Positions 63,683 through 64,000 of a stretch of DNA of 64,000 nt are shown one piece after another. A model generated the notes under the pieces. It did not search any database. It had not been told where the DNA came from and saw nothing but the letters and a program-made list of their open reading frames with translations. The DNA is taken from positions 155,440-219,439 of the forward strand of contig JAVDPC010000008.1 in NCBI GenBank assembly GCA_031296915.1, written 5' to 3'. Each line of letters starts with the position of its first letter. Within the stretch, counting starts at the first letter, position 1. The translations under genes and the position numbers were made by a program. Source of the DNA: Cerasicoccus frondis. GTDB lineage: Bacteria > Verrucomicrobiota > Verrucomicrobiia > Opitutales > Cerasicoccaceae.

Positions 63683-63833
63683 GCCGCAGACCTGCCGCAT
63701 CAAAGATGCTCTCTAACTTCAATCAGTTCGAATTCTGAAGAGTATTTAGGCAGCCATTGAATGCATTGTGCTTAGTACGCTAGATATGCCCTGAGCAAGT
63801 CTTCTATCTTTTTATCGATGACGTGCTCTATGG

Positions 63834-63882
63834 AGTGTTTTCAAATTAAAGCTGTTGATGGCGGCATGGATTTGAAAACACT
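63834..63882. mobile_element. 49-bp miniature inverted-repeat element
   Basis: Perfect 13-bp terminal inverted repeats AGTGTTTTCAAAT/ATTTGAAAACACT around 23 bp. The first 41 bp match the left part of the MITE-like element at 24048. Probably an internally deleted relative. Confidence 0.6.
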
Positions 63883-63941
63883 AACTAGTGTTCCGTTAGC
63901 TTAGTTCTTGGCAAAACCATACGATGCATCATTCTACGTTC

Positions 63942-64000
63942 ATGGCACGACCAGGACGCCCGAGTGAGCCCATAGATTTGAACGATTCAGACCGCGCTGA
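63942..64000 (+). CDS. IS630-like transposase, N-terminus only (cut by window)
   Basis: Open frame starting MARPGRPSEPIDLNDSDRA, the usual N-terminus of IS630-family transposases, running off the window end. The preceding 50 bp (TAGTGTTCCG...) may be the insertion sequence's left end; AGTGTT is shared with the miniature elements. Confidence 0.55.
   Translation, partial: MARPGRPSEPIDLNDSDRA

Overview
The window looks like a chromosome segment from a marine or aquatic polysaccharide-degrading bacterium of the Verrucomicrobiota, probably Opitutales/Puniceicoccaceae-like. This is inferred from several PEP-CTERM secreted proteins, large multi-domain secreted hydrolases, LacI/AraC/IclR-controlled catabolic islands without SusC/SusD pairs, and a pseudopilin-like gene inside a catabolic locus. 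No 16S or other marker gene is present, so the placement is not proven.

Layout. 1-5.6 kb (minus strand): a window-truncated secreted esterase-like multidomain protein and a secreted FAD oxidoreductase with a golvesin-like module. 5.8-11.2 kb: a divergent AraC regulator and a tightly packed operon of a phytanoyl-CoA-dioxygenase-like enzyme, a xylose-isomerase-like TIM barrel, a glycyl radical enzyme and its radical-SAM activase. 11.6-18.9 kb: a large secreted clan-A-like glycosidase, a secreted protein of unrecognised family and a LacI regulator. 18.9-20.2 kb: a gene-free stretch with REP-like inverted repeats. 20.2-23.9 kb: housekeeping lipid genes fabG, acpP, fabF and a delta-9-type desaturase. 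24.0-24.3 kb: a MITE-like element. 24.3-27.8 kb: an IclR-controlled sugar-acid-type operon (RraA-like, enolase-superfamily dehydratase, SDR). 27.9-34.8 kb: GH5, a PEP-CTERM protein, GH16 and a GH1 beta-glucosidase fused to an AraC DNA-binding domain. 35.1-41.2 kb: a 2022-residue repetitive surface protein with 18 SIGGGGG-type repeats and a PEP-CTERM tail.

41.2-62.3 kb is the most coherent unit. It encodes a spherulin-4/GH135-like enzyme, two GH114-like enzymes, a 1373-residue secreted TIM-barrel protein, an N-acetylhexosamine-1-kinase-like enzyme, a sugar nucleotidyltransferase, a UDP-sugar epimerase, a Gfo/Idh/MocA enzyme, a sodium-solute symporter, a beta-helix protein and two nearly twin LacI regulators. 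Six LacI-type operators with the core GCGTAA-NYRN-TTACGC lie in front of these transcription units. GH135 and GH114 families act on alpha-1,4-linked galactosamine/N-acetylgalactosamine polymers (fungal galactosaminogalactan, Pel-like exopolysaccharide), and the kinase/transferase/epimerase set can feed GalNAc into UDP-GlcNAc. I therefore propose a regulon for degrading alpha-1,4-(N-acetyl)galactosamine exopolysaccharide; this is inference from family membership and context.

62.3-64 kb: a 22-bp tandem repeat array, a PEP-CTERM protein, a 49-bp miniature inverted-repeat element and the first codons of an IS630-like transposase running off the window. No rRNA, tRNA or CRISPR array was recognised.
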